Of a stretch of 64,000 nt of DNA, positions 1-9,109 are shown piece by piece. The DNA comes from Burkholderia mayonis (GTDB lineage: Bacteria; Pseudomonadota; Gammaproteobacteria; Burkholderiales; Burkholderiaceae), in assembly GCF_001523745.2 (NCBI RefSeq), contig NZ_CP013387.1, positions 2,688,115-2,752,114 on the forward strand, in the 5' to 3' direction. The notes under the pieces are model-generated. The model was not told the DNA's origin. It saw only the letters and a program-made list of their open reading frames with translations, and did not search any database. How positions within the stretch are numbered: position 1 is the first letter of the stretch; every line of letters starts with the position of its first letter. Position numbers and translations under genes: made by a program.

Positions 1-94
1 GCGGATTGACGTGGACGGCTCGCGTCCTGCGCCGCACATCCGGTCCCGTCTCGTCGCTGTTTCGATGCTGCTTCGTCGTCTCCCGGCATCAGGC

Positions 95-139
95 AAAAAA
101 AGGCCGCTCCAAAGGGATGGTTAGGGAAGCGGAGCGGCC
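95..139 (-). terminator. Rho-independent terminator after the TonB-dependent receptor gene
   Basis: Perfect 9-bp inverted repeat (GGCCGCTCC at 102-110, GGAGCGGCC at 131-139). On the minus strand it is followed by a run of seven T (plus-strand A at 95-101). It lies about 30 bases past the receptor stop codon and is correctly oriented to end that transcript. Confidence 0.85.
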
Positions 140-171
140 CGTCGAATGTCGATGGCCGATGCGAAACGGCG

Positions 172-2997
172 TCAGAACTTGTACGTCGCGCCGACCTGAA
201 TCACACGGCCGTAGTACATGTAAAGCGACTGGTCATAGCCGTTCTGGTTGAGCGCGTTCTGCCAGACCGGATCGAACGGAGGAGCACGGTCGAAGATGTT
301 GTTGATCCCGCCATACAGCGTCCAGTTCTTGAAGCCGGTGTAGCTCGCGTACAGGTTGAACTGGCTGTACGACCCGACGTGGTCCGCCGCCTGCGTCGGC
401 GCGGCAACGCCGAGCGCCTGCGCGTACGGACCCGTGAACTCCCAGCTCAGCGTCGCGTTCCACTTGCGATACGCCCAGTTCAATGACGTATTGCCCTTCC
501 AGCGCGGGATGCTCGCGCCGAACGGCTGCGTGATCGCGAAGTTGTTGCCCGCCGAATCGACCGTCGCCGCGCCGGGGAAGCCGATGTTGAAGTGATGCAC
601 GTACGCCCAGTCGGCCGACAGCGTGAACGTGCCGTACTTCGTCGGCAGCCCCTGACGGAACGTCATCTCGAAGCCGTCGGTCTCGAGCGTGCCGAGATTC
701 TGATACGGCAGCACGACGTACGTGATCTGTCCCGTCGCCGGATCGCGCACGACCTGCGACGGATTGTTCGCCGCGATCACCGAGTTCAGGCTCGCCTGAC
801 CGATCACGTTGTCGATGAAGATCTTGTAGAAGTCGAAGCCGAAGTCCGTGTAGCGCGTCGGCGAAGCCTGGAAGCCGATGTTGATGTTGCGCGTGCGCTC
901 GGGCTGCAGGCTGGTGTTGCCGGTCTGCAGCGTGTTGACGAGCGTATTGCCGTAAGTTTGCAGGCCGATGTTCTGCGACGGCGTGTTCTCGACGAACGTC
1001 GGCGCGCGGAAGCCGCGATTGTACGAACCGTACATCGTGAATTCCTTGATCGGCTGATAGCGCAGCGCGAAGCGGGGCGAGAACGCGCCGCCGAAGTCGC
1101 TGTAATGGTCGTAGCGGCCCGATTGGCTGAACGTCAGGTTCTTGATGATCGGGATGTCGAACTGATAGTAAACCGCCGCGACGTTGCGCGAGCCGTTCAC
1201 CGATTGCGTCAGCGGATTCAGCACCTGCCCGCTCAGCGCTTCCGAGCCTTGGCCGATGAATTCGCTTTCGTGCAGGAACTGCGCGCCGAGGCCGAAGCCG
1301 ACGTCGCCCGTGGGCAGCTTGAACAGGTTCGGCGTCGACAGCGTCGCGTCGAGAGCGTCGAGCTTCGATATGCCGAGGTTGCTCGTCGTCATGTACAGGC
1401 CGTTGAACGCATTGGGCGTCGCGGACGGATTCGCGAAGTTGAGCGTGCCGTTCTGATAGATGTCGTTGACGACGGACGCGTTCAGCACGTTATGGAACGT
1501 ATTGGACACGACGCTCTGCGAATGCGTGTAGGCGGTCGACCAGTCCCAGTCGCCATACGGCAGCGCAAACGAACCCTTGACGCCCGTCGCGGCGCGCCAG
1601 AAGTTCGAGCTCGTCCGGTCGGACGCCGCCGCCGGGAACGTGTACGCAAGCGGCGTATCGACGCCGAACGGGTTGTACGGATTGCTCGCCGGCACGACCG
1701 AATTGAATTGGCTCAGCTTGCCGGTCGTCGGATTGAGAACGAGGCTCGGGGACGTCGGGCTGCCCACCGTGAGCACGCCGTTGTTCTGCACCGTCGTATT
1801 GTTGCTTTCCCACAGATCGGCAAACGCGGTCGTCTTGTCGTCGATCTTGAAGTCCGCGTGCACCTTCGCGCTCAGGCGCTCGGTCCATGGCGCGACCGAC
1901 GTCGTCTCCGCCGAATTGAAGCTGCACACGGTGCCGCCCATGCCGGCGCCTGCGCTCAGATAATTGCTCGCGGCGGGACGCACGGCGCCGCCGAACGGGC
2001 AGTTGCTGAGCGCCTGTGCGGTCGCGCCGCCGTTGGTCTGCCAGAACGACGGCGCGAGCAGCGACAGCCCGCCCGCCTGGTTCGTGAAGTCCTGATTCTT
2101 CGTCGTGTCGCGATCGGCGATCGTGAAGCCGTTCGATTTGTAGTAGCTCGCGGCCGCCGTGATGTTGAAGCGGTCCGAGTTCAGATCGCCGAAGCCGCCG
2201 AGAATGCTGAATTTCGTCGTGCCGTCGCCGCCTTGCGTCGCGCCGGAGTAGCTGCCGTCGAGTTGCAGCCCCTGGAAATTATGCTTCGTGATGATGTTGA
2301 CGACGCCCGCGATCGCGTCCGAGCCGTACTGCGACACGGCGCCCGTCTTCACGATCTCGATGCGGTCGATGATGTTGAGGGGCAGCGTGTTCAGGTCGAA
2401 GAACGTATCGGTGCCATTCGACGCGAACGCGTAAGGCGCGACGCGCTGGCCGTCGACCATCACGAGCGAGTACTTCTCACTCAGGCCGCGCAGCGCGATG
2501 CCCGCGCCGCCAGCGGCAAAACCGTTCGTCTGGCCTTCGCTCCAGCTGCTCGCAGAGTTCGCCGACACGCCGCGCAGGAAGTCCGCGACGTTCGTGTAGC
2601 CGCTGTCCTGGATGTCCTTCGCGGTGACGGTCTGAACTTGCTGAAAGCCTACCTTGTCGGCGCTGCGGATCAGCGAGCCCGTCACTTCGAAGCGCTTGAT
2701 CTGCGCGACGCCGCTCTTTGCGACGGGCGCGGCAGACGCGGCGGATGCCGCGCCCGTCGCCTCGGCTGCGCCGGAAGCGGGCGCGGGCGCAGCCGCGGCG
2801 GGTGCCGAAACGGCGCCCGCTGCGCTCGCCGCCGCATCCGCTTGCGCGACCGCGATGCTCGAGTTCTGCGCCGACGCCGCGGCGGCGCCGGGTGCCGGCT
2901 GGTTCTGTGCGAACGCCGGCGCCGCCAGCGTGGCCGTCAACGCCAACTCGGCCCAGACGATCCGCTTGATCGCCAACGCCAATGCTCTTTGCTTCAT
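172..2997 (-). CDS. TonB-dependent outer-membrane receptor
   Basis: A 941-residue outer-membrane receptor that would import a ligand using energy from TonB. The N-terminus has a signal peptide ending near AFAQ, then an Ala-rich low-complexity stretch of about 80 residues. A plug domain follows (KDIQDSGYTNVADFLRG), then a long beta-barrel ending in the terminal Phe typical of porin-like proteins (ATYKF). The ATG at 2997 was chosen because GAGAGGGG lies just upstream; the frame stays open further upstream but with no signal peptide at the front. The ligand cannot be told from sequence. The plug type resembles the large receptors of Xanthomonas-like bacteria more than classical siderophore receptors. 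The unlinked tonB-exbBD operon 4 kb away probably energises it. Confidence 0.9.
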   Translation of the reverse strand: MKQRALALAIKRIVWAELALTATLAAPAFAQNQPAPGAAAASAQNSSIAVAQADAAASAAGAVSAPAAAAPAPASGAAEATGAASAASAAPVAKSGVAQIKRFEVTGSLIRSADKVGFQQVQTVTAKDIQDSGYTNVADFLRGVSANSASSWSEGQTNGFAAGGAGIALRGLSEKYSLVMVDGQRVAPYAFASNGTDTFFDLNTLPLNIIDRIEIVKTGAVSQYGSDAIAGVVNIITKHNFQGLQLDGSYSGATQGGDGTTKFSILGGFGDLNSDRFNITAAASYYKSNGFTIADRDTTKNQDFTNQAGGLSLLAPSFWQTNGGATAQALSNCPFGGAVRPAASNYLSAGAGMGGTVCSFNSAETTSVAPWTERLSAKVHADFKIDDKTTAFADLWESNNTTVQNNGVLTVGSPTSPSLVLNPTTGKLSQFNSVVPASNPYNPFGVDTPLAYTFPAAASDRTSSNFWRAATGVKGSFALPYGDWDWSTAYTHSQSVVSNTFHNVLNASVVNDIYQNGTLNFANPSATPNAFNGLYMTTSNLGISKLDALDATLSTPNLFKLPTGDVGFGLGAQFLHESEFIGQGSEALSGQVLNPLTQSVNGSRNVAAVYYQFDIPIIKNLTFSQSGRYDHYSDFGGAFSPRFALRYQPIKEFTMYGSYNRGFRAPTFVENTPSQNIGLQTYGNTLVNTLQTGNTSLQPERTRNINIGFQASPTRYTDFGFDFYKIFIDNVIGQASLNSVIAANNPSQVVRDPATGQITYVVLPYQNLGTLETDGFEMTFRQGLPTKYGTFTLSADWAYVHHFNIGFPGAATVDSAGNNFAITQPFGASIPRWKGNTSLNWAYRKWNATLSWEFTGPYAQALGVAAPTQAADHVGSYSQFNLYASYTGFKNWTLYGGINNIFDRAPPFDPVWQNALNQNGYDQSLYMYYGRVIQVGATYKF

Positions 2998-3311
2998 TTT
3001 TCCCCTCTCACTCGTCAGTAAGACCCCACCCGTTGCGCGCGGCAATCTTTTGAACTCCGCGCCCGACTCGCGGTACTCGCGTACCGCCCCCGCTGCTGCC
3101 CGACTGCCCGCCGGACGCCGCCAAACCATCGACGCATGTGCGCCATCACGATTTTTTGCTTCTTTTCAATTTGTTAGGTTGACGAAATTTCAACGGAGCG
3201 ACGTCCCGCTGCTTCATTTCTTCTCGTTCCGGCTGTCGCGGCCCATCACTGCCCTACGACATCAGGAATCCTACGTTTACCTTCGAAAATCGCCACGCCC
3301 GCACGGCCCGC
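2998..3311. other. Leader/promoter region of the TonB-dependent receptor gene
   Basis: These 314 bases lie between the stop of the XRE regulator gene and the receptor start, both on the minus strand. They hold the receptor ribosome-binding site (GAGAGG) at the left edge and an A/T-richer part around 3150-3290 that probably carries the promoter. No credible gene and no clear Fur-like 19-bp palindrome is visible. Confidence 0.4.
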
Positions 3312-3887
3312 TCAGAACAACCTAGGCACCCCAACCCAGACGATCAGCGCCTCGCTGTCGCCGCCGTTGCGCCACGCATGCGGCGTCGTCGATTCGTAAT
3401 GCGCGGTGTCGCCCGCCGCCAGCGTGAACGTCACGTCCTCCAGCGTCAGCTCGACCCGGCCGCTCACCACATATAGAAACTCCTCGCCCGCGTGCGTCGT
3501 GACTTCCGACAGCGGCTGCGCCGCCGGCATCCGGACAAGGATCGCGTCCAGCTGCCGGCCGTCGACGACGTTCGTCAGGCGCGCGAACGCGTTCGTCGAA
3601 TTCGCGAGGCTGAAGTACTGAAGTGCTTCGCTGCGGCATACCGAACGCGCTTCAGTCGGCGCATCGACGAAGTACTGCATCGTCACGCCGAGCGCCCGCG
3701 CGATTCCGACGAGCGACGTGATCGACGGCGTCGCGCGTCCTCGCTCGACCTGCGACAGAAACGGCTTCGATATGCCGGCCGCTGCCGCGGCCTCGTCGAG
3801 CGTGAGCTTGAGTCGCTGACGCAGCGCCCGAATCTTGTTTCCGATCGAGGCTGCGACTACTGCCGATTTGTCGAGTGGCAAAACCAT
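3312..3887 (-). CDS. XRE-family transcriptional regulator with C-terminal cupin domain
   Basis: A 191-residue DNA-binding regulator. Residues about 17-70 form an XRE helix-turn-helix (IRALRQRLKLTLDEAA, then ISKPFLSQVERGRATPSI). Residues about 115-188 form a small cupin with GEEFLYVVSGRVEL and a second strand pair around HYESTTPHAWRN, likely to sense a small molecule or metal. This is the SutR/PuuR-like class, which usually controls amine, amino-acid or sulfur-compound genes. The start is uncertain: the ATG at 3887 suits the family length but has no good ribosome site. A TTG at 4094 in the same frame has a strong GGAGAGG at 4098-4104 but would add 69 residues unlike the family. It sits directly upstream of the receptor gene on the same strand and may regulate it. 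Confidence 0.82.
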   Translation of the reverse strand: MVLPLDKSAVVAASIGNKIRALRQRLKLTLDEAAAAAGISKPFLSQVERGRATPSITSLVGIARALGVTMQYFVDAPTEARSVCRSEALQYFSLANSTNAFARLTNVVDGRQLDAILVRMPAAQPLSEVTTHAGEEFLYVVSGRVELTLEDVTFTLAAGDTAHYESTTPHAWRNGGDSEALIVWVGVPRLF

Positions 3888-4227
3888 GGCAAGACACAAT
3901 CCCGCGATCAAGAACCGTTTGTGATGAGGGAGCCTGCTCCGCTGCAAGCGCATCGCACGCGTCGCCGATCCGCGAGCCGGCACGCGCGACGCCGACCGCG
4001 CGGACAACGCGGACGTCGCGCGCAAGCAACCCGCGAACGGCCCGGGCACGGATGCGCGGCGCAAGAAGACGCCGTTCGTTTCACCGATCAGCAAAGCCTC
4101 TCCTTTCCCGTGTTTCGCCGATAACCGCCGTATTTCGTGCTTCGCGCACGAGTGGCCGCACAATGCCGCACGCCGACGCCAAGGCCGGCCGCGACGCACG
4201 CCGAGCCGCGCGCCGCATCCCGTGTCG
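3888..4227. other. Intergenic region between the XRE regulator and TPR genes
   Basis: Both flanking genes are on the minus strand, so this holds the 3' end of the tonB-exb transcript and the promoter of the XRE regulator. A strong purine-rich ribosome-site sequence (minus strand, 4098-4104) precedes the alternative TTG start. No convincing terminator hairpin and no conserved gene is visible. Confidence 0.3.
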
Positions 4228-5427
4228 TTACTTCGCCGCGACGAGCGCCCACAGACGCGCGAGATCCGCCGAGCCATCGCCGCCCTGCACGCCTCGGAAG
4301 GTCTGCACGGCGCGCGCCTTGTCGCCCGCGACGTAATACGCTTCGCCGAGCCGCAGCCGCGCCTCGTCGACATGCTCGAGACCGCCCTTCGCGAGCGCCG
4401 CCTCCATCGCCGCAATGCCCTGCTTCGTCTGGCCGGCGAACACGAGGTTCATGCCGGCGTCGATCGGCGCGACGGGATTCGCGTTGTCGGCCGGCGACTG
4501 CGCGCGCTTCGCCGCAAGCGCCTGCAGCCGCTTCTCGCGATCCGCGCCCGCGTCGCGGCCAAGCGCGCCGGATGCGAAGCCCTGGTCGATCACTTGCTTC
4601 GCTTCCGCTGCGGTACCAGCAACGAGCGCGAGCTGCGTCATCTCCATGTACGCGTCGGCGCCGTTCAGCGCCCCCGTCACGCGCCGAAGCCGATACATGT
4701 CGAGATCGAGCGACGACAGATAGCCCGGCTTGTCGCGGATCGAACGGAACAGTTCGTCCCAATACGCGGGATTCGGGTGATACGCGACGAGCTTCTCGAG
4801 CGACGCCCGATAGGTCGCGCCGTCCTTCATCTTCTGCGCGCACGTGCCGAGCATCTGCAATTGCGCTTCGTCAGGCGCATGTCCGGCGCGCGCCTGCGCA
4901 TCGACGCCCGGCTTGAGCTGACCCACCACCGCCGCGCAATCGTTCGACAGGTAGTACGACTGAACCAGCAGCGTGCGCATGTCGGGATCGCCGCCGCCCG
5001 CCTTCAGATAGCGCTGCGCGATCCTGATCGTCTGCGGATAGTTCCGCTGCTGGAAATAGACGCCGGCGAGCGCCGCGGTCGTACGCTGTTCGTCGTCCTT
5101 CGACAATCGCCCGGAGCCCAGCACCGCCTCGTACGCCTGGATCGCCGCGCCGGTATCGCCCGCCGCCATCGCCGCCGCGCCACGCATCTCTTCGACCATG
5201 TAGGTCTCGTACGGCGTCTTGTTCGGCACCGCCGCAGCCTGCGCGATTTTGCCGAGCGCGTCGCGATACTTGTGCGCGCGATACAGATCCTGCGCGGCGC
5301 CGAGCGGTCGCGCGACGTCCGGGCGCAGCGCTTCGGCGGCGAACGCGACGCCGGACGGCACTGCGAGCGCGCAGCAGCCTCCGAGCGCAGCCGCCAATAC
5401 GGCGCACTTCAACCATCGTTGCATCAT
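4228..5427 (-). CDS. Exported tetratricopeptide-repeat protein of the TonB operon
   Basis: A 399-residue protein with an N-terminal signal peptide (MMQRWLKCAVLAAALGG, probable cleavage after FAAEA or AFA). The rest is made of helical repeat pairs with TPR spacing (for example AQDLYRAHKYRDALGKIA and LARVYFQQ-like units). It probably acts in the periplasm as a protein-interaction scaffold. It is the last gene of tonB-exbB-exbD1-exbD2-TPR, 16 bases after exbD2, so it is expected to work with the energy-transducing complex. TPR proteins recur next to Xanthomonas-type TonB systems, but their exact role is not settled. A start one codon downstream (5424) is equally possible. Confidence 0.8.
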   Translation of the reverse strand: MMQRWLKCAVLAAALGGCCALAVPSGVAFAAEALRPDVARPLGAAQDLYRAHKYRDALGKIAQAAAVPNKTPYETYMVEEMRGAAAMAAGDTGAAIQAYEAVLGSGRLSKDDEQRTTAALAGVYFQQRNYPQTIRIAQRYLKAGGGDPDMRTLLVQSYYLSNDCAAVVGQLKPGVDAQARAGHAPDEAQLQMLGTCAQKMKDGATYRASLEKLVAYHPNPAYWDELFRSIRDKPGYLSSLDLDMYRLRRVTGALNGADAYMEMTQLALVAGTAAEAKQVIDQGFASGALGRDAGADREKRLQALAAKRAQSPADNANPVAPIDAGMNLVFAGQTKQGIAAMEAALAKGGLEHVDEARLRLGEAYYVAGDKARAVQTFRGVQGGDGSADLARLWALVAAK

Positions 5428-5443
5428 GGGATCGCTCGCTTCG

Positions 5444-5869
5444 TTATTGCATGTACTGCTCGTTGCCGATCAACCCGATCTTCGTCGCGCCGATGCGCTG
5501 CGCGGACGCGAGCACCGCGGCGACGTCCTTGTACGGCGCGAGCTTGTTCGGCCGCAGATGGATTTCCGCCTGCACCGGCTCGGCCGCGACCTGCGCGAGC
5601 TTCGCTTCGAGCGCCGCGCGGTTCGGCACGGGCGCGCCATTCCATGTCGTCGTGCCGTCGAAATCGATGTCGATCTGCACGATCTCGGGCGGCGTCGCGG
5701 GCGGCGGCGGGTTGCCGATCGGCAGGTTCATCTTGATCGAATGCATCTGGATCGGGATCGTGATGATCAACATGATCAGCAGCACCAGCATCACGTCGAT
5801 GAGCGGCGTCGTGTTGATGTCGACCATCACGTCCGGCTCGCCGCCGCCTGAAGATACGTTCATTCCCAT
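5444..5869 (-). CDS. exbD2: ExbD-type energy transducer, second copy
   Basis: A 141-residue ExbD/TolR protein. A short cytoplasmic N-terminus (PDVMVDINTTPLIDVMLVLLI) leads into one membrane helix carrying the conserved proton-path Asp (IDVML), followed by a periplasmic domain of about 90 residues. It forms the inner-membrane proton channel with ExbB and powers TonB. The start at 5869 is fixed by a perfect AGGAGG that overlaps the stop of the upstream exbD copy, indicating tight co-translation. Two different exbD genes after one exbB is the arrangement known from Xanthomonas; there the second copy is needed only for some receptors. Confidence 0.93.
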   Translation of the reverse strand: MGMNVSSGGGEPDVMVDINTTPLIDVMLVLLIMLIITIPIQMHSIKMNLPIGNPPPPATPPEIVQIDIDFDGTTTWNGAPVPNRAALEAKLAQVAAEPVQAEIHLRPNKLAPYKDVAAVLASAQRIGATKIGLIGNEQYMQ

Positions 5870-5878
5870 TGTCGCCTC

Positions 5879-6301
5879 CTAGCCGCCGCGCGCGGGCGGT
5901 TCCGTAATGAACGAGACCTTCGCGATGCCGGCCCGCTCGCATGCGGTGATCACGCGGCCGATGAACTCGTAGCGCGTGTTCTGGTCGCCGCGCACGTGCA
6001 CGTCCGGTTGCGGATTCATCGTCGATACCGTCTTCAGCTTCGAGAGCAGCGTCGACGCATCGACGAGGGTCTCGTTCCAGAAAACATCACCGTCGCGATT
6101 GACCGCGATTTCGACGCTTTTCGGCGTCGTCTGCAGCGGCTGGATCGTTTCCTTCGGCAACTGCAGCTGGATCGTGTGCGTGACGACCGGAATCGTGATC
6201 AGGAAGATGATCAGCAGCACCAGCATCACGTCGACGAGCGGCGTCGTGTTGATGTTGGAGATCACCTCGTCGTTATCGTCCTGCCCGACGCTCATGGCCA
6301 T
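5879..6301 (-). CDS. exbD: ExbD-type energy transducer, first copy
   Basis: A 140-residue ExbD/TolR protein with the N-terminal signature NINTTPLVDVMLVLLIIFLI, including the essential membrane Asp, and a periplasmic domain ending SFITEPPARGG. It should pair with ExbB in the inner membrane and drive TonB. It starts 13 bases after exbB, with a GAGG-like site ahead, and ends inside the ribosome-binding site of the next exbD gene. An in-frame ATG two codons downstream is an alternative start. Confidence 0.93.
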   Translation of the reverse strand: MAMSVGQDDNDEVISNINTTPLVDVMLVLLIIFLITIPVVTHTIQLQLPKETIQPLQTTPKSVEIAVNRDGDVFWNETLVDASTLLSKLKTVSTMNPQPDVHVRGDQNTRYEFIGRVITACERAGIAKVSFITEPPARGG

Positions 6302-6314
6302 GGCGCACCTCGCT

Positions 6315-7208
6315 TCAGCGGACGAGCGACGCGGTCTGCACGTTGTTCGCTCGCGGCAAGCGCTTGCCGCCTGCGAGCAGTACCGTGTGAAGCTGTGCGC
6401 CGAAGTTGCGCACGCGCTCCATCACCGACTTGTTGCGACGCACGAGGAAGTTGTAGCCGAGCACGGCGGGCACCGCGACCGCGAGGCCGATCGCTGTCAT
6501 GATCAGCGCCTCGCCGACCGGGCCCGCGACCTTGTCGATCGACGCCTGGCCCGCGATGCCGATCGCCGTCAGCGCATGATAGATGCCCCACACGGTGCCG
6601 AACAGGCCGACGAACGGCGCTGTCGAGCCGACCGTACCGAGGAAGGCGAGCCCGTCTTGCAGGCGATTCGACACGTTCGTGATCGCGCGCTCGACCGACA
6701 CGTCGATCCACGTATTGCGGTCGACGGCTTCGAGCAGCGCGTTGTCGTGATGCTCGCCCGCCTCGATCGCCGTTTCGGCAATGAAGCGGAACGGCGACGC
6801 CTCGTCGAGCCGCTTCGCGCCTTCGGCGAGCGACGGCGCGCTCCACAACTGCTCGTCGGCGACCCTCGCGCGGCGGTTCGCGCGCAGCTGCTCGAGAAAC
6901 TTGGTGATCATGATGTACCAGCTTCCCATCGACATCACGACGAGCAGCAGCAGCACGAAGCGTGCGACGAAGTCGCCGTTCTTCCACAACGCGCCGAGGC
7001 CGTACGGATTCTCGACCGCTTCCGTCGCGGCAGGCGGGGGCGCCGGCTCCGCCGTGGTGTTCGCCGTCTGTGGCGCAGTTGCCGCGGACACCGCGACCGC
7101 CGCGTCGCTCGCCTGAGCGAAAGCCTGCTGCGGCGCGACAAGCGCGTCAACCGCAACGACGGAGATCAACATGCTTGCCGCCAGAGCGGCCAGTGAACGC
7201 TTGGTCAT
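6315..7208 (-). CDS. exbB: ExbB/MotA/TolQ-family proton channel protein
   Basis: A 297-residue inner-membrane protein. It has a cleavable signal peptide (MTKRSLAALAASMLISVVAV...AFAQ), an Ala/Pro-rich periplasmic stretch, a first membrane helix near FVARFVLLLLVVMSMGSWY, and two later helices around TAPFVGLFGTVWGIYHAL and EALIMTAIGLAVAVPAVLGYNFL, which carry the MotA/TolQ/ExbB signature. It assembles with ExbD and TonB. The ATG at 7208 is preceded by GGAG and begins a clear signal peptide; the frame stays open upstream without one. The extended exported N-terminus is typical of long ExbB variants. Confidence 0.92.
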   Translation of the reverse strand: MTKRSLAALAASMLISVVAVDALVAPQQAFAQASDAAVAVSAATAPQTANTTAEPAPPPAATEAVENPYGLGALWKNGDFVARFVLLLLVVMSMGSWYIMITKFLEQLRANRRARVADEQLWSAPSLAEGAKRLDEASPFRFIAETAIEAGEHHDNALLEAVDRNTWIDVSVERAITNVSNRLQDGLAFLGTVGSTAPFVGLFGTVWGIYHALTAIGIAGQASIDKVAGPVGEALIMTAIGLAVAVPAVLGYNFLVRRNKSVMERVRNFGAQLHTVLLAGGKRLPRANNVQTASLVR

Positions 7209-7280
7209 ACCCACTCCAAATTTTTTCGTTAAACTAACTAACAAGATTCGACCCCGATCCTCTCTGGCCCGCATACGGGC

Positions 7281-7979
7281 TTAGTTCAGGTTGAACGAGA
7301 ACGGAACCTGCACGCGCACCGACTGCCCTTGCGCCACGCACTTGAACTGCTTGACCGCATTGAACGCCGCACGATCGAGCACCGAATCCGCTGACTGCGC
7401 GACGCGCTCGTTCGTGACGTGTCCTTCGGCATCGACGACGAATTCGATCGTCACGTCGCCTGTGATGTTGTTCTCCTGGGCTTCCTTCGGATACTGCATC
7501 GAAGCGCGGATCTGGTCCGAATTCGGGCACACGACGCCCACTTCGTGGCTGACGGCCTTCGCCGGCGCGGGCGCGGCGGCCACCGGCGCCTGCACGGCGG
7601 GCGCGGACGGCACGGGCGCCGCCTGATGCGTGATCGACGGCTGCGTCGGCGCCTGCACCGGCACTTCCGGCGGTGGAACGAACGGCGGGGGCGGCGGCGC
7701 GAATTTCGGCGGCGGCAGCTTGATCGTCGGCATCGGCGGCGGAGGCGGCGGCTTCACCGGTTCGATGATGTGCGTCTCGATCGGATGCTGGATGACTTGG
7801 ACCACTTTCGTCGCTAGACCGTTGAGGAGCGCATAGACCAGCACGATGTGCAGCGCGAGCACGATCGCGAGGCCGCCGAAGCGCCGAGCCGGGTTCTGCT
7901 GCCGTTTGCCGAATTCGCGCGGACGACCGAGCCGCGCGAGTCCGTCGTTTGAAACAGCCAAGCCTTCGTCGACTTTCAT
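7281..7979 (-). CDS. tonB: TonB energy-transducing protein
   Basis: A 232-residue TonB. A cytoplasmic N-terminus of about 35 residues precedes one membrane helix (FGGLAIVLALHIVLVYALL, carrying the conserved His). A Pro-rich spacer with runs of Pro and Lys/Pro motifs (PVKPPPPPPMPTIKLPPPKFAPP) spans the periplasm. The C-terminal TonB domain contains YPKEAQENNITGDVTIEFVV and VQVPFSFNLN. First gene of a minus-strand operon with exbB, two exbD genes and a TPR gene. The start at 7979 gives the normal family N-terminus; upstream in-frame starts lack support. Confidence 0.93.
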   Translation of the reverse strand: MKVDEGLAVSNDGLARLGRPREFGKRQQNPARRFGGLAIVLALHIVLVYALLNGLATKVVQVIQHPIETHIIEPVKPPPPPPMPTIKLPPPKFAPPPPPFVPPPEVPVQAPTQPSITHQAAPVPSAPAVQAPVAAAPAPAKAVSHEVGVVCPNSDQIRASMQYPKEAQENNITGDVTIEFVVDAEGHVTNERVAQSADSVLDRAAFNAVKQFKCVAQGQSVRVQVPFSFNLN

Positions 7980-9109
7980 ACCCACTTTCACCCCCAAGCA
8001 TGATTCGCCCTGCCGTCCAGTTGCGGCTCGATACACTGGATCCGCCATTCGCCCATTGGCTCTCAAGCCTTCAATTTGCTTTGGCATCCAAATTATCAGG
8101 CTCGATGCTCGATGCGAATTCAACCGATACAACGCTATTGATTTATTTCCCGCAGGTTCATTGGCCGATTTGCCGTTGCAGCAACGCCTTCAGACAGGTT
8201 TTCGTCAGGTAGAGGCTCGAACCGCAATCATCAGCCGAAGTGCGCGCCCTTTACTTTCTTCAAGCGCCTGCCTACAAGGCACGCCTTCGGTGCAAACGAT
8301 AGCAAGGAAAAAATTTTGCCGTCAAACTTTATTTGATGCGCCCACACAAAATTTGGAGCATTTATTCGAAAAACAATTTAGTAAGCATTTTGAATTGAAT
8401 TTGTCGACAAAGTAATTGATTTGTATGGATCGACGTTTCGGTTATCTGCCAAGCAGCTCGATTAACTTAATTGGTGCACTGCAATTTCGAGATTACGTTT
8501 CTGATGCATCTTTGCATTTTCAAAATTTCATGGAGCGTTCGCATCTTCTTAGGCGGTTTCGCTTCGATCTCTTGCTTTGCATATCTAAATAACTTCTCGA
8601 AAATCGACGTTGTCGCGGACATGATGCCGCGCGCTCGAATCGCGGGATCGCTCGTCGCGTCGCAGACGGAATTCGCAATCGCCGTCGGCATGGCGGGAAC
8701 CTCTCGGCATCGCGCGACGTCACGCTTCGCATTATCCGTATCCCGATCGTCTCGCGCTTGAAACGCGAACCGGCGTGCTCGCCGAACATGCATCTCGACG
8801 CATCAGCCACACGAGCGAAAAATTTCGGACGACGGCACCGTTTCAGACACGCTCGCCGAACATTCGCCACGCGCGAACTGCGCACCGTCAAATCGACTCG
8901 GCGATTCTTCCGCTAGAATGCGCTCGGCGGAACGAGCAGTATCGAACCACAACCACAAGCTGCCCGCCTGCATGAGCCAATCCCGGCGATGGAACCCAGA
9001 TGAGACTCGTGCGCGACATCATTGAAGGCGGCGCGCCGCCGACCGGACAGACAATCGACGAAGCGTCGCCGCGCGCCGTGCACGCCCCCATGGACGGATA
9101 CCCGTCGCG
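7980..9109. other. Long divergent intergenic region between tonB and a sensor kinase gene
   Basis: About 1.1 kb between the tonB start (minus) and the sensor kinase start (plus). The part from about 8090 to 8600 is markedly A/T-rich compared with its surroundings and probably holds the tonB-operon promoter; 8800-9109 is G/C-rich and holds the kinase promoter. A minus-strand frame at 8467-8622 could encode 51 residues (MSATTSIFEKLF...), but it has no good ribosome site or third-position GC bias, so it is not called. No clear Fur box was seen. Confidence 0.4.

Noticed and set aside
592..3021. 809-residue plus-strand open frame opposite the TonB-dependent receptor
   Set aside because: Arg-rich shadow frame; the receptor has signal peptide, plug and barrel end.
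7980..8460. Fur box controlling the tonB operon
   Set aside because: No stretch close to the 19-bp Fur consensus was found by eye, only general A/T richness.
8467..8793. Small minus-strand gene in the A/T-rich region upstream of the sensor kinase
   Set aside because: A 51-residue core looks protein-like, but there is no ribosome site, no third-position GC bias and no neighbour support.
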